This document shows positions 1 to 10,032 of a DNA stretch of 64,000 bases, piece by piece. Location: assembly GCA_018715345.1 (NCBI GenBank), contig DVLT01000046.1, forward strand, positions 83,711 through 147,710. Reading direction: 5' to 3'. Position 1 is the first letter of the stretch; the number at the start of each line of letters is the position of its first letter. The DNA is from Candidatus Onthocola gallistercoris (GTDB lineage: Bacteria > Bacillota > Clostridia > Lachnospirales > Lachnospiraceae). The notes below the pieces were generated by a model. That model was not told the origin of the DNA. It searched no databases and saw nothing but the letters and a program-made list of their open reading frames with translations. The position numbers and the translations under genes are program-made.

Positions 1-1362
1 GATCTTGCCCCGGATGGGCAGTATGGCTTGAAATTCCCGGTTCCTGGCCGTTTTTGCGGAACCGCCGGCGGAATCCCCTTCCACGATAAAGATCTCGCAG
101 CGGGAAGGATCCCGGCTTTCGCAGTTGGCCAGTTTACCGTTGGAATCAAAGGAATATTTTGGGCGGGAGAGCATGTTTGTCTTGGCCTTTTCCTCTGTTT
201 TTCGTATTTTTGCGGCTTTTTCCGCACAGGAAAGCACATTTTTCAGTGTGTCCAGATTTTTATCAAAATACCGGGGCAGTTCTTCGCCGGTGATCTTTGA
301 TGCGGCTTTAGAAGCATCCTGGTTGTCCAGTTTTGTCTTTGTCTGCCCTTCAAACCGGGGGGCGGGATGCTTGATGGAGACAACGGCGGTCATGCCGTTG
401 CGTATATCGGCGCCGGTGAAATTACTGTCCTTTTCTTTTAATATACCCAGCTCCCGGGCATAACTGTTCATGACCGTGGTAAAAGCAGTTTTAAAACCCG
501 TGATATGGGTACCGCCCTCCGCATTATAAATGTTATTGCAAAAGCCAAGGACATTCTCGTGAAATTCATTCACATATTGAAAAGCAGCCTCCAGAGTGAT
601 CCCCTCATTTTCACCTTTAAAGTAGATCACATCGCAGATCTGTTCCTTATTTTTATTCATATCTTTTATAAAGCCGACGATGCCGTCCGGCTCATGAAAC
701 TCCAAATGTTCGGCTGTCGCCGGACGCAGATCATCGTAGATGATGGTCAGATCCGGATTCAGGTAAGCGGTTTCATGGAGCCGGCTTTTTACCTCGTCCT
801 CCTTAAAATCCGTCCGATCAAAGATGGAATCATCCGGGAGAAAAGAAATCTTTGTTCCGGTTTTTCGGGTCTTTCCCAAGGTGGGAAGCAACCCCTTTTC
901 CAGCGCCATTGTGGGGATACCCCTTTCAAAATGATCGTGGTGGATATAGCCGTCCCGACTGATCTGCACGTCCATCCAGGAAGAGAGGGCGTTGACCACC
1001 GAAGAGCCTACGCCGTGAAGGCCGCCGCTGGTTTTGTAAACCGAATCGTCAAATTTTCCGCCGGCATGGAGGGTGGTAAAGACAAGCCGCTCCGCCGGCA
1101 TACCCTTTTCGTGCATATCCACCGGGACCCCGCGGCCATTATCTTCAATGGTGGCGGAGCCGTCCTTATTTAAGGTGACGTGGATCTGGCTGCAGAAGCC
1201 GGCCAGATGTTCGTCCACCGAATTATCAACGATCTCGTAGATCAGATGGTTCAGTCCCTTGCGGGAAGTACTGCCGATGTACATACCCGGTCTTTTGCGG
1301 ACCGCTTCCAGCCCTTCAAGAACGGATATGCTCTCAGCACCGTAGGAATTATTTTGAGCCAT
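1..1362 (-). CDS. parE: Type IIA DNA topoisomerase subunit B (ParE/GyrB), 3' end cut by window edge
   Basis: ATPase subunit of topoisomerase IV or gyrase, acting on chromosomal DNA with a ParC/GyrA partner. The 454 visible codons carry the GHKL ATPase fold (DNSVDEHLAG, DNGRGVP, GGLHGVGSSVVNA), the transducer domain (GFCNNIYNAEGGTH, KTKLDN) and the start of the TOPRIM domain (EGDSAGGSAKTAR, QAILPIRGK). The full protein is normally about 640 residues, so roughly 190 are missing off the left edge. An in-frame ATG lies 12 nt upstream, but it overlaps the AAAGGA ribosome site, so the ATG at 1362 is preferred. No dnaA, recF or gyrA is adjacent and the SAKTAR variant resembles clostridial ParE. This favours parE, but gyrB cannot be excluded. 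Confidence 0.88.
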   Translation of the reverse strand, partial: MAQNNSYGAESISVLEGLEAVRKRPGMYIGSTSRKGLNHLIYEIVDNSVDEHLAGFCSQIHVTLNKDGSATIEDNGRGVPVDMHEKGMPAERLVFTTLHAGGKFDDSVYKTSGGLHGVGSSVVNALSSWMDVQISRDGYIHHDHFERGIPTMALEKGLLPTLGKTRKTGTKISFLPDDSIFDRTDFKEDEVKSRLHETAYLNPDLTIIYDDLRPATAEHLEFHEPDGIVGFIKDMNKNKEQICDVIYFKGENEGITLEAAFQYVNEFHENVLGFCNNIYNAEGGTHITGFKTAFTTVMNSYARELGILKEKDSNFTGADIRNGMTAVVSIKHPAPRFEGQTKTKLDNQDASKAASKITGEELPRYFDKNLDTLKNVLSCAEKAAKIRKTEEKAKTNMLSRPKYSFDSNGKLANCESRDPSRCEIFIVEGDSAGGSAKTARNREFQAILPIRGKI

Positions 1363-1462
1363 ATATTTTAACATCCTTTCGATTATCCTGATCCGGCTTG
1401 TATGGCCGGACTTTAGGTTGTTGTGTTCGTCAGCCCGTAAAAGGATAGAAGGCTGTGCTTTT

Positions 1463-2449
1463 CTAGATCAAGGCCAGTGAACGGAGTAAAAATATCCAGA
1501 AAGTCAGTGTCACAGAGGACAGCAGTGTGGCCAGGACGATGATCCCGGAAGTCAGCACCGCGTCATTGTGCATATTTTTGGCCATGATATAGCAGCTGAC
1601 TGTGGTGGGAGATCCAAGCATGATCAGTATGGCCACCAGCTCGCTTTCCCGAAATCCGAATGCGATGGCAAAGGGGAAAAAGATGGCGGGAAGGACGAGC
1701 AGTTTGATGAAGGAAGCCACAAGAGCCGGGCGAAATTTCTCCAAAGCATGTCCCATATCAAAACTGGCGCCGACCACAAGGAGAGCCAGCGGCGTTGCCA
1801 AGGAGGACACGCTGTCCACGGTTTTTAAAAGCATCTGGGGTATGGGGAGACCGGACAGATTGTACAGGCAGCCTGCCAATATCCCCAGTATGATCGGGTT
1901 TTTTGCAATATTGATACAAGCCTTTTTAAGGGTTGCTTTCATAGAAGAAGCACCTTTGGAAGGCAATGTATTTTCAGAAGAGATTTTACCCATATCTTCC
2001 CCGATGGTCAATATGACAACGGAAAAAATATTATATAAGGGAACGGCGGAAATGATCATCAAAGGCGCCATGCCCGAATTGCCGTAGATATTTTCGATGA
2101 AGGCAATGCCTAGGACAGCGGCGCTGCCCCTGGCCGCTCCCTGGGCAAAAGCGCCGATCATTTCCGGCTGTTTCCTGAGATACCATCGGGCAAAGAGCCA
2201 GACGCCCACGAACATGAGGGTGGTGGAGATCATGCAGAAGGCGATGAAAGCCGGATCAAATACCTGTCGGATATCTGCGGTGGCGATATCTTGGAACAGA
2301 AGGACCGGTAAAGCTGCTTTAAAGACAAAACGGTCTGCAACGGTCGTAAAAGACCTGGTGAGCATCCCTGTTTTCATCAATACCCACCCGAGGACCATGA
2401 CCAGAAAAACGGGAACCGTGGCATTTAAACTAAAAATAAAATTATCCAT
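1463..2449 (-). CDS. AEC-family (auxin efflux carrier type) transporter
   Basis: Integral membrane carrier of 328 residues with about ten hydrophobic segments. The N-terminal NATVPVFLVMVLGWVL and the PVLLFQDIA stretch are typical of the AEC family, whose bacterial members move malate, malonate or other organic anions. The C-terminal half repeats the fold (LALLVVGASFD, SPTTVSCYIMAKN). Its ATG lies inside the last codons of the upstream LysR gene (8-nt overlap), so the two are translationally coupled. The LysR gene faces leuC, so the cargo may be a leucine-pathway intermediate or a 2-oxo acid. That substrate idea is inference only. Confidence 0.88.
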   Translation of the reverse strand: MDNFIFSLNATVPVFLVMVLGWVLMKTGMLTRSFTTVADRFVFKAALPVLLFQDIATADIRQVFDPAFIAFCMISTTLMFVGVWLFARWYLRKQPEMIGAFAQGAARGSAAVLGIAFIENIYGNSGMAPLMIISAVPLYNIFSVVILTIGEDMGKISSENTLPSKGASSMKATLKKACINIAKNPIILGILAGCLYNLSGLPIPQMLLKTVDSVSSLATPLALLVVGASFDMGHALEKFRPALVASFIKLLVLPAIFFPFAIAFGFRESELVAILIMLGSPTTVSCYIMAKNMHNDAVLTSGIIVLATLLSSVTLTFWIFLLRSLALI

Positions 2450-3350
2450 GATTTTGCTGACACTCCTTATAAAAATGTATGAACTGTTCCACCGCTTTTT
2501 CCCGGCGGCTCTTTTTCAGGTAGGCGAACCCGACTTCCCGCTGATGGATGGGAATATCCAAGGGTATTTCGATCAAAGTGCCGTTTTCCAATTCTTCCTG
2601 GACAAATTCTTTGATGACGCAAGCCACTCCCAGACCGATCTTGGCAAATTCGATCAACAGATCCATACTGGTCACCTCGATCAGGTTATCTGTGATCTCA
2701 ATGCGGTTGGCGGTCAGATAATCATCGATATATTGTCGGGTCATATTGTGCTTGTCCAACAGCATGAGAGTGGCCTCCTGGAACAGGCGGACGTCATCTG
2801 TGTGGACTGCGTTCAGATGCTTCATATAATCCGGGGACGCCACGAAAATATCGGATATATTGCCCAGGGAGAAGAAGTCCAGCGATTTGATGGACGCCGG
2901 GCGGGCGACCAATCCCACATCTATGTTGCCCTGATCCAATGCCGCCAATGTCTGATTGGAACTTTGGGATGAGATCAGTATTTTTATATGGGGATATTGC
3001 CGGATGAAAGGTTTAAGATAGGGAAGCAGTAAAAAACGGCACAGCGTGTTGCTGGTACCGATCTGTATACGCCCCACGCCCAGATGGGTCATCCGCTTGA
3101 TCTTGTTTTCACCGGTATCGATGGCCTCAAAGGCTTTTTGGATATGCTGAAAGAGGATCTTTCCCTCCGCTGTGAGAAAAACACCCCGGGAGCTTCTCGT
3201 AAATAGTTTCACATCCAGACTTTCCTCCAGGCGGCTGATGGATTTGCTGATGGCCGGCTGGCTGATATAGAGCTGCTTGGCCGCCTGGGATATGTTGCCC
3301 GTATTGGCAACCACATAAAATATTCGGTATAAACTCAGATGCTGATCCAT
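2442..3350 (-). CDS. LysR-family transcriptional regulator, divergent from leuC
   Basis: DNA-binding regulator of 302 residues. It has an N-terminal winged HTH (ISQAAKQLYISQPAISKSISRLEESL) broken here only by description, and a C-terminal periplasmic-binding-like effector domain (IQIGTSNTLCRFLLLPYL onward). A 5-codon longer start at 3365 exists, but the GGAAAGGACG ribosome site lies between the two ATGs, so 3350 is preferred. It is transcribed away from leuCDB with a 122-nt intergenic region that holds a 33-bp dyad. This arrangement fits an autoregulated activator of leucine synthesis that responds to a pathway metabolite. Which metabolite cannot be read from the sequence. Confidence 0.87.
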   Translation of the reverse strand: MDQHLSLYRIFYVVANTGNISQAAKQLYISQPAISKSISRLEESLDVKLFTRSSRGVFLTAEGKILFQHIQKAFEAIDTGENKIKRMTHLGVGRIQIGTSNTLCRFLLLPYLKPFIRQYPHIKILISSQSSNQTLAALDQGNIDVGLVARPASIKSLDFFSLGNISDIFVASPDYMKHLNAVHTDDVRLFQEATLMLLDKHNMTRQYIDDYLTANRIEITDNLIEVTSMDLLIEFAKIGLGVACVIKEFVQEELENGTLIEIPLDIPIHQREVGFAYLKKSRREKAVEQFIHFYKECQQNHG

Positions 3351-3376
3351 GATCGTCCTTTCCATAACTAATGATT

Positions 3377-3409
3377 ATAATAGATATTCATAATATGTAT
3401 TACTATTAT
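3377..3409. promoter_or_regulatory. 33-bp dyad in the lysR-leuC intergenic region, candidate LysR operator
   Basis: ATAATAG at 3377-3383 is mirrored by CTATTAT at 3403-3409. The 15-nt arms match at about 12 positions (ATAATAGATATTCAT versus ATAATAGTAATACAT read from the other strand). The left arm covers a TATAAT -10 for the lysR direction (ATTATA at 3374-3379 on the plus strand). No good -35 for leuC is visible, which is common for LysR-activated promoters. Binding here would fit autorepression of lysR plus activation of leuC. Confidence 0.55.
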
Positions 3410-3472
3410 ATCTCCAAATGTGTTATTCTATCAAGTAAGAAATATAAAAACAACGGGTGAGGAGGAATTGCA

Positions 3473-4738
3473 ATGGGAATGACCATGACACAAAAGATTT
3501 TGGCAGCGGCGGCAGGACTTCCGGAGGTCCATGCGGGGGATCTGATCATGGCAGATCTGGATATGGTCCTGGCCAACGATATCACTGGACCGGTGGCCAT
3601 CCATGAGATGGATAAGTTTGCTGCAAAAGGAGTTTTTGATAAGAATAAGATTGCTCTTGTACCAGATCATTTTTCCCCGAACAAAGATATCAAATCGGCA
3701 CAGAATTGTAAATGCATGCGGGAATTTGCCCATGCAAATGATGTGACCCATTTTTACGAAGTGGGAGAGATGGGTATTGAACATGCGCTGCTTCCGGAAA
3801 AAGGTATCGTCACCGCTGGAGACACGGTGATCGGCGCTGATTCACATACATGTACTTACGGCGCCCTGGGCGCGTTTTCCACAGGGGTGGGAAGTACAGA
3901 CGCGGCCTGTGGTATGGCTACTGGAAAAGCCTGGTTTAAGGTGCCGTCAGCCATTCAATTTATCCTGACAGGGAAACCCTCAAAATGGGTCAGCGGCAAA
4001 GATATCATCCTGCATATCATCGGCATGATCGGTGTGGACGGGGCTTTGTACAGATCCATGGAGTTTGTGGGTGACGGTATTGCCCATCTGTCCATGGACG
4101 ACCGGTTTACCATTGCCAACATGGCCATTGAGGCCGGCGGAAAGAATGGTATCTTCCCGGTGGATGAAAAGACGGAGGCTTATCTTAAGGAACACGGCAG
4201 CAAGCCTTATAAGATCTATGAAGCGGATGAGGATGCGGAATATGACGAGGTGTATACCATCGATCTGAGTACGTTAAAGCCAACGGTGGCCTTCCCCCAT
4301 TTGCCGGAAAATACCCATACCATTGATGAAGTGGGCGATATCGATATCGATCAGGTGGTCATCGGTTCCTGTACCAACGGACGACTGGAGGACCTTCAGA
4401 CGGCGGCGGAGATATTAAAAGGCCGGAAGGTGAAAAAAGGACTTCGGGTCATCGTCATACCGGCTACCCAGCAGATCTACATGGATGCCATGAAAGCCGG
4501 CTATATCCAGACTTTTATCGAGGCGGGAGCCATCGTAAGCACCCCCACCTGCGGACCGTGTCTGGGCGGCTATATGGGTATATTGGCGGACCATGAACGG
4601 TGCGTATCCACGACAAATCGGAATTTTGTCGGCAGGATGGGTCATGTGACATCTGAGATTTATCTGGCAAGCCCGGCGGTGGCGGCGGCCAGCGCTGTGA
4701 CCGGGAAAATATCCGGACCGGCCAGCCTGGGATTATAA
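3473..4738 (+). CDS. leuC: 3-isopropylmalate dehydratase large subunit
   Basis: Catalytic [4Fe-4S] subunit that, with LeuD, isomerises 2-isopropylmalate to 3-isopropylmalate in leucine synthesis. It has 421 residues, of the shorter LeuC/HacA type. The cluster ligands are visible as Cys300 in GSCTNGR and Cys360/Cys363 in [19 protein letters not shown] is also present. The start at 3473 is set by a GGAGGAATT site 5 nt upstream; two further in-frame ATGs follow within four codons. It is the first gene of leuCDB and leuD starts 17 nt after its stop. Confidence 0.96.
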   Translation: MGMTMTQKILAAAAGLPEVHAGDLIMADLDMVLANDITGPVAIHEMDKFAAKGVFDKNKIALVPDHFSPNKDIKSAQNCKCMREFAHANDVTHFYEVGEMGIEHALLPEKGIVTAGDTVIGADSHTCTYGALGAFSTGVGSTDAACGMATGKAWFKVPSAIQFILTGKPSKWVSGKDIILHIIGMIGVDGALYRSMEFVGDGIAHLSMDDRFTIANMAIEAGGKNGIFPVDEKTEAYLKEHGSKPYKIYEADEDAEYDEVYTIDLSTLKPTVAFPHLPENTHTIDEVGDIDIDQVVIGSCTNGRLEDLQTAAEILKGRKVKKGLRVIVIPATQQIYMDAMKAGYIQTFIEAGAIVSTPTCGPCLGGYMGILADHERCVSTTNRNFVGRMGHVTSEIYLASPAVAAASAVTGKISGPASLGL

Positions 4739-4755
4739 ATAAGGAGGTAGGACAG

Positions 4756-5253
4756 ATGAAAGCGTGCGGCACAGTTTTTAAATATGGAGATAACGTGGAT
4801 ACGGATGTGATCATTCCGGCCAGACATCTGGCGATCACCGATCCAAAAGGGCTGGCGGAACACTGCATGGAAGATATTGATGCGGATTTTGTAAAAAAGG
4901 TCAAGGAAGGCGACATCATCGTGGCACAGAAAAATTTCGGCTGCGGTTCTTCAAGGGAACATGCGCCTATGGCCATCAAAGCTTCTGGGATCAGCTGTGT
5001 GATCGCCGAAACATTCGCCCGGATCTTCTATCGTAATGCCATCAACATCGGCCTCCCCATCATTGAATGCAAGGAAGCTTCCGAAAAGATCGAAGCCGGT
5101 GATGTGGTGGAGATCGATTTTGACGAAGGTATCATTTATAACAGGACGAAAGATGAGTCTTATAAAGGCCAAGCCTTCCCACCGTTTATGCAGGATCTGA
5201 TCGCTGCCGGTGGTTTGATCAACTATATGAACCAGAATGCAAAAACGCATTGA
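4756..5253 (+). CDS. leuD: 3-isopropylmalate dehydratase small subunit
   Basis: Swivel-domain partner of LeuC in the leucine pathway. It has 165 residues with the family motifs [16 protein letters not shown] near the N-terminus and [13 protein letters not shown] around residues 58-70, which closes over the substrate. An AAGGAGG site lies 8 nt before the ATG. The length fits the short, archaeal-type LeuD that pairs with the 420-residue LeuC upstream. An AT-rich 82-nt gap follows before leuB. Confidence 0.96.
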   Translation: MKACGTVFKYGDNVDTDVIIPARHLAITDPKGLAEHCMEDIDADFVKKVKEGDIIVAQKNFGCGSSREHAPMAIKASGISCVIAETFARIFYRNAINIGLPIIECKEASEKIEAGDVVEIDFDEGIIYNRTKDESYKGQAFPPFMQDLIAAGGLINYMNQNAKTH

Positions 5254-5335
5254 AAAAAAATTGAAATTAAGTTATGATATTATTAGTCATTGGAAGAAAT
5301 AATCTGAAAATGACGTATCAGGAAAGGAATCGACT

Positions 5336-6418
5336 ATGAATGCACAGATTGCAGTCATTAAGGGTGACGGCATTGGACCCGAGATCGTGACAGAAGCATT
5401 GAAGATTTTGGATAAGGTCAGTGAGAAGTTCGGACATCATTTTGAATATGTACCGGTACTTATGGGCGGTTGTTCTATTGACGCAACCGGCGTTCCGCTG
5501 ACAGATGAAGCGATCGAGACGTGCAAAAAAAGCGATGCTGTCCTTTTAGGGGCCATCGGCGGCGATACGACCACTTCCCCATGGTATAAGCTGGATCCTT
5601 CCCTCCGGCCGGAGGCGGGTCTTTTGAAACTTCGTAAAGCGTTGGGATTATTCGCCAATATCCGACCGGCTTACCTGTATAAAGAGTTGAAAGCGGCATG
5701 TCCGCTCAAGGATGAGATCATTGGTGACGGCTTCGATATGGTGATCATGCGGGAGCTGACGGGAGGGCTGTACTTTGGTGACCGAAAGACGGTTCAGGAA
5801 AACGGCGTCTTGAAAGCCTATGACTCTTTAACTTATGATGAGAATGAAATAAGACGTATTGCCGTCAAGGGTTTTGAAACGGCTATGAAACGTAAAAAAC
5901 ATGTGACCAGTGTGGATAAGGCGAATGTCCTGGATTCTTCCAGGCTGTGGCGCAAGGTTGTGGATGAGGTCGCCAAAGATTATCCGGAAGTGACCTATGA
6001 GCATATGCTCGTGGACAACTGTGCCATGCAGCTGGTAAAGGATCCCCGGCAGTTTGATGTGATCCTGACGGAGAACATGTTCGGGGACATCCTTTCCGAC
6101 GAAGCCAGTGAGGTGACCGGCTCCATCGGGATGCTTTCTTCGGCAAGTCTTTGTGAGACATCCCTTGGACTGTATGAACCAAGTCACGGTTCCGCTCCGG
6201 ATATTGCCGGGACAGACCAGGCCAATCCATTGGCGACCATTCTTTCGGCAGCCATGCTGCTGCGTTATTCTCTGAACCTGGATGCGGAAGCAGACGCGGT
6301 GGAGGCAGCAGTACAAAAGACATTGGAGGATGGATACCGTACTGTAGATATACAGGATGGTAAGGGCAAGCTGGTCGGCTGCAAAGCCATGGGAGACGCT
6401 GTGGCAGAGCGGATCTGA
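5336..6418 (+). CDS. leuB: 3-isopropylmalate dehydrogenase
   Basis: NAD-dependent oxidative decarboxylase giving 4-methyl-2-oxopentanoate, the last dedicated step before transamination to leucine. It is 360 residues, the normal family length. It shows GDGIGPEIV at the N-terminus, the [10 protein letters not shown] loop and the metal/NAD signature [18 protein letters not shown] near residues 240-258. AGGAAAGGAATC precedes the ATG. A strong terminator 18 nt after the stop closes the leuCDB unit. Confidence 0.97.
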   Translation: MNAQIAVIKGDGIGPEIVTEALKILDKVSEKFGHHFEYVPVLMGGCSIDATGVPLTDEAIETCKKSDAVLLGAIGGDTTTSPWYKLDPSLRPEAGLLKLRKALGLFANIRPAYLYKELKAACPLKDEIIGDGFDMVIMRELTGGLYFGDRKTVQENGVLKAYDSLTYDENEIRRIAVKGFETAMKRKKHVTSVDKANVLDSSRLWRKVVDEVAKDYPEVTYEHMLVDNCAMQLVKDPRQFDVILTENMFGDILSDEASEVTGSIGMLSSASLCETSLGLYEPSHGSAPDIAGTDQANPLATILSAAMLLRYSLNLDAEADAVEAAVQKTLEDGYRTVDIQDGKGKLVGCKAMGDAVAERI

Positions 6419-6435
6419 AGATGTTTCATCATATG

Positions 6436-6467
6436 ACGGCAGACGTGGGATGCGTCTGCCGTTTTTA
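6436..6467 (+). terminator. Rho-independent terminator after leuB
   Basis: Perfect 10-bp stem ACGGCAGACG / CGTCTGCCGT with a 7-nt loop, followed by TTTTTAT. It separates leuCDB from the ilvD promoter. Confidence 0.9.
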
Positions 6468-6500
6468 TATCCTTACGGGTATGATCCAGAGGGAAACAGG

Positions 6501-6540
6501 ACGGATGGCCTTCGTGTATCCCCTCAGGGGAAACATCCGT
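6501..6540. other. Nested inverted repeat upstream of the ilvD promoter
   Basis: Outer arms ACGGATG / CATCCGT (6501-6507 and 6534-6540) enclose an inner CCCC-TCA-GGGG hairpin (6520-6530). It lies between the leuB terminator and the ilvD -35, so it would not be in the ilvD mRNA started at 6626. It could be a protein-binding site or a relic of an earlier leader. No T-run follows. Confidence 0.35.
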
Positions 6541-6591
6541 TGAAAGATGTGAAAAGCACAACAGAAAAAGTACAATATAGTACAAAAAGTA

Positions 6592-6619
6592 TTGCAAAGT
6601 ACATGAAGTATGTTATAAT
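6592..6619 (+). promoter_or_regulatory. SigA promoter of ilvDB-serCA with extended -10
   Basis: TTGCAA (6592-6597), 16-nt spacer, TATAAT (6614-6619) with TG at 6611-6612. The predicted start near 6626 falls in the ribosome binding site itself, giving a leader of only about 14 nt before the TTG start of ilvD. Confidence 0.75.
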
Positions 6620-6639
6620 ACAAAAAGGAGATGAGTCCA

Positions 6640-8313
6640 TTGAGAAGTGATACTGTAAAAACCGGGATGCAGCAGGCACCCCACCGCTCACTTTTTAACG
6701 CTCTTGGTATGACAAAAGAAGAGATGAAAAAACCGCTTGTGGGTATTGTCAGCTCTTATAATGAGATCGTTCCCGGGCATATGAACCTGGATAAAATCGT
6801 GGAAGCCGTTAAATTAGGTGTGGCCATGGCCGGCGGTACGCCGGTGGTATTCCCTGCGATCGCTGTCTGCGATGGCATTGCCATGGGACATATCGGCATG
6901 AAGTATTCTCTGGTCACAAGGGATCTGATCGCGGATTCCACAGAATGTATGGCAATGGCCCATCAGTTTGATGCTCTTGTCATGGTACCCAACTGTGATA
7001 AGAATGTGCCGGGACTTCTCATGGCTGCGGCACGGATCAATGTGCCCACCGTTTTCGTATCCGGAGGCCCCATGCTTGCCGGACATGTGAAAGGACAGAA
7101 ACGGAGCCTTTCCAGCATGTTTGAAGCAGTAGGCGCTTATTCAGCGGGTACGATGAGCGCTGAGGATGTGGAAGAGTTTGAGAATAAAGTATGTCCCACC
7201 TGTGGATCCTGTTCCGGAATGTATACGGCCAATTCCATGAACTGTCTGACGGAAGTTTTGGGTATGGGCCTTAAGGGTAACGGTACGATCCCGGCGGTCT
7301 ATTCGGATCGGATCCGGCTGGCCAAACATGCGGGTATGCAGGTCATGGAAGTACTCCGTCGGAATATACGGCCAAGGGACATCCTGACAGAGAAGGCATT
7401 TTACAATGCTCTAACGGTGGATATGGCGCTGGGCTGTTCCACAAACAGTATGCTCCATCTCCCGGCGATCGCCCATGAGGCCGGCATTGAGCTGGATCTG
7501 GACGTTGCCAATGCGATCAGCGCTAAGACTCCGAACCTGTGTCATCTGGCACCGGCGGGGTATACTTATATTGAAGAATTAAATGAAGCCGGCGGTGTTT
7601 ATGCTGTGATGAATGAACTGAACAAAAAAGGACTGCTTTATACAGACCTGATCACTGTCACAGGCAAGACCGTGGGCGAGAATATCGAAGGCTGTGTTAA
7701 CAAGAATCCGGAAGTTATCCGCCCCATCGATAATCCTTACAGCGAGACAGGCGGCATTGCTGTCCTTAAAGGCAACATTGCGCCGGATTCCTGTGTGGTA
7801 AAACGTTCAGCGGTCGTACCGGAGATGATGGTGCACGAAGGACCGGCCAGAGTGTTTGACTGTGAGGAGGACGCTATTGCGGCCATCAAAGGCGGCAAGA
7901 TCGTGGAAGGTGATGTGGTGGTCATCCGCTATGAAGGACCGAAAGGTGGTCCGGGTATGCGTGAGATGCTCAATCCCACGTCAGCCATTGCAGGCATGGG
8001 GCTGGGTTCTTCTGTAGCTCTGATTACAGACGGACGGTTTTCCGGCGCTTCCAGGGGCGCGTCCATCGGACATGTGTCACCGGAGGCGGCAGTGGGAGGT
8101 CCGATCGCTTTGATCGAGGAAGGCGATATCATCGCCATCAATATCCCGGAGAATACGATCAATGTCAAGGTTTCCGATGAAGAGCTGGAAAGACGCCGGA
8201 AGAACTGGCAGCCAAGACCGGCAAAAGTGACGACGGGTTATCTGTCCAGATACGCTTCTTTAGTCACATCGGCGAATCGGGGAGCCATCCTCGAGATCCC
8301 AAAAGTACAGTAG
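6640..8313 (+). CDS. ilvD: Dihydroxy-acid dehydratase, TTG start
   Basis: Iron-sulfur dehydratase that makes the 2-oxo acid precursors of valine and isoleucine. The TTG at 6640 is chosen over the ATG at 6631. The ATG touches the AAAGGAG site, while the TTG has an 9-nt spacing and yields the usual N-terminus ([17 protein letters not shown]). It has 557 residues. Cluster-binding cysteines lie in [10 protein letters not shown] and [27 protein letters not shown] and [10 protein letters not shown] are family signatures near the C-terminus. It begins the ilvD-ilvB-serC-serA unit, with ilvB 14 nt downstream. Confidence 0.96.
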   Translation: MRSDTVKTGMQQAPHRSLFNALGMTKEEMKKPLVGIVSSYNEIVPGHMNLDKIVEAVKLGVAMAGGTPVVFPAIAVCDGIAMGHIGMKYSLVTRDLIADSTECMAMAHQFDALVMVPNCDKNVPGLLMAAARINVPTVFVSGGPMLAGHVKGQKRSLSSMFEAVGAYSAGTMSAEDVEEFENKVCPTCGSCSGMYTANSMNCLTEVLGMGLKGNGTIPAVYSDRIRLAKHAGMQVMEVLRRNIRPRDILTEKAFYNALTVDMALGCSTNSMLHLPAIAHEAGIELDLDVANAISAKTPNLCHLAPAGYTYIEELNEAGGVYAVMNELNKKGLLYTDLITVTGKTVGENIEGCVNKNPEVIRPIDNPYSETGGIAVLKGNIAPDSCVVKRSAVVPEMMVHEGPARVFDCEEDAIAAIKGGKIVEGDVVVIRYEGPKGGPGMREMLNPTSAIAGMGLGSSVALITDGRFSGASRGASIGHVSPEAAVGGPIALIEEGDIIAINIPENTINVKVSDEELERRRKNWQPRPAKVTTGYLSRYASLVTSANRGAILEIPKVQ

Positions 8314-8327
8314 AGGAGGCGTGGAAG

Positions 8328-10010
8328 ATGGAATTGACAGGTGCGCAGATCGTCATTGAATGTCTGAAAGAACAAGGTGTGGATACGGTCTTTGGATATC
8401 CGGGCGGTACCATACTGAATGTATACGATGAATTGTATAAACACAGTGATGAGATCCATCACTACCTTACCTCCCACGAGCAAGGCGCGACCCATGCGGC
8501 CGATGGCTATGCTCGGGCTACGGGAAAAACGGGCGTTGTCTTTGTTACGTCCGGTCCGGGCGCGACCAATACGGTCACTGGCATCGCCACAGCTTATATG
8601 GATTCCATCCCCATTGTGGTCATTACCTGCAATGTGGGCAAGAGCCTTCTTGGAAAAGACAGCTTCCAGGAAGTGGATGTACAGGGTATCACGATGCCTG
8701 TCACAAAATACAATTTTATCGTTAAAGATGTGGATCGGCTGGCAGATGTGATCCGGCGGGCATTTACCATTGCCCAGACTGGACGGCCTGGACCGGTACT
8801 CATCGATATCACAAAAGATGTTACCAGCGCAACCGCTGAGTATACATATAAAAAACCTTTGCCTATTGAGCCGGTGACCGATACCTTTACCGAAGAGGAT
8901 CTGGAGAAGGCAGAAACCATGATCGCCCATGCGAAGAGACCTTTTATCTTTGTGGGAGGCGGTGCAGTCATCTCGGGAGCCACGGAGGAAGTACGCAAGT
9001 TCGCACACAAGATCGATGCCCCGGTGGCGGATTCCCTGATGGGAAAAGGCGTTTTTGACGGCAATGATCCGGCTTATACAGGCATGATAGGCATGCATGG
9101 GACAAAGGTTTCAAATTTTGGTATCAACCAGAGTGATCTGGTGATCACCATTGGTTCTCGTTTTTCCGACCGTGTGGTTGGAAATGCGTCCACCTTTGCC
9201 AGTAAGGCAAAGATCATCCAGATCGATGTGGATGCGGCGGAGATCAATAAGAACGTCGTTGTGGATCATTCGATCGTGGGTGACGCAAAAGTCATTCTGC
9301 GTAAGCTGAATGCCCGGCTGAATCAGATGGAACATCCGGAATGGATGGACTATATTACCGGACTCAAGTGGAAATATCCGCAGATCTGTGATAAAACCCG
9401 TCTGACTGGCCCCGCTGTTGTGGATGCGATCTATGAGCTGACAGATGGCAACGCTGTCATCTGCACGGAAGTTGGACAGAACCAGATGTGGGCCGCCCAG
9501 TATTACAAATACGACGACCCGCGGAAACTGATCACATCCGGTGGGTTGGGGACCATGGGCTATGGCCTGGGGGCTTCCATAGGGGCCAAACTTGGCCGGC
9601 CGGATACGCTTGTTGTAAACATAGCCGGAGACGGATGTTTCCGTATGAATTTCAACGAGTTGATCACAGCTTCTAAATATCATATTCCTATTATAGAAGT
9701 TATTGTGAATAACAGTGTACTGGGAATGGTACGCCAGTGGCAGACTTTGTTCTATGGACGCCGTTATTCCAATACAATGCTTGGAGATGGTATTGACTAT
9801 GCAAAGGTTGCAGAAGCCTGCGGCTGTAAGGGGGTAACCATCACAAGTCTGGATGATTTCAAGGAAGCTTTCAAAGAGGCCATGAAATCCACAGATCAGC
9901 CGGTCGTACTCAACTGTCTCATCGATGAGGACGAAAAAGTATGGCCTATGGTGGCACCGGGGGCATCAATCTCAGAAGCATTTTCTGAAGAGGATATGAT
10001 TAGAAAATAA
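8328..10010 (+). CDS. ilvB: Acetolactate synthase large subunit, biosynthetic type
   Basis: TPP- and FAD-dependent condensation of pyruvate to acetolactate (or with 2-oxobutyrate) in branched-chain synthesis. It has 560 residues with the three TPP-enzyme domains: an N-terminal PYR domain with the catalytic Glu in SHEQGATHAADGYAR, a central FAD-side domain, and a C-terminal PP domain (GDGCFRMNFNELITA followed by NN). GAGGAGG lies upstream of the ATG. The regulatory subunit ilvN and the reductoisomerase ilvC are not adjacent, so feedback control must come from elsewhere or be absent. Confidence 0.95.
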   Translation: MELTGAQIVIECLKEQGVDTVFGYPGGTILNVYDELYKHSDEIHHYLTSHEQGATHAADGYARATGKTGVVFVTSGPGATNTVTGIATAYMDSIPIVVITCNVGKSLLGKDSFQEVDVQGITMPVTKYNFIVKDVDRLADVIRRAFTIAQTGRPGPVLIDITKDVTSATAEYTYKKPLPIEPVTDTFTEEDLEKAETMIAHAKRPFIFVGGGAVISGATEEVRKFAHKIDAPVADSLMGKGVFDGNDPAYTGMIGMHGTKVSNFGINQSDLVITIGSRFSDRVVGNASTFASKAKIIQIDVDAAEINKNVVVDHSIVGDAKVILRKLNARLNQMEHPEWMDYITGLKWKYPQICDKTRLTGPAVVDAIYELTDGNAVICTEVGQNQMWAAQYYKYDDPRKLITSGGLGTMGYGLGASIGAKLGRPDTLVVNIAGDGCFRMNFNELITASKYHIPIIEVIVNNSVLGMVRQWQTLFYGRRYSNTMLGDGIDYAKVAEACGCKGVTITSLDDFKEAFKEAMKSTDQPVVLNCLIDEDEKVWPMVAPGASISEAFSEEDMIRK

Positions 10011-10032
10011 AAAACAAAAGGAGATTAAGAAA

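Noticed and set aside
1375..1462. A terminator between the AEC transporter and parE
   Set aside because: Weak CCGGC/GCCGG and CAGCC/GGCTG stems exist but lack a T-run in the needed direction.
5254..5335. A promoter or T-box in the leuD-leuB gap
   Set aside because: The gap is AT-rich with a TTGAAA, but no -10 at proper spacing and no T-box or specifier structure.
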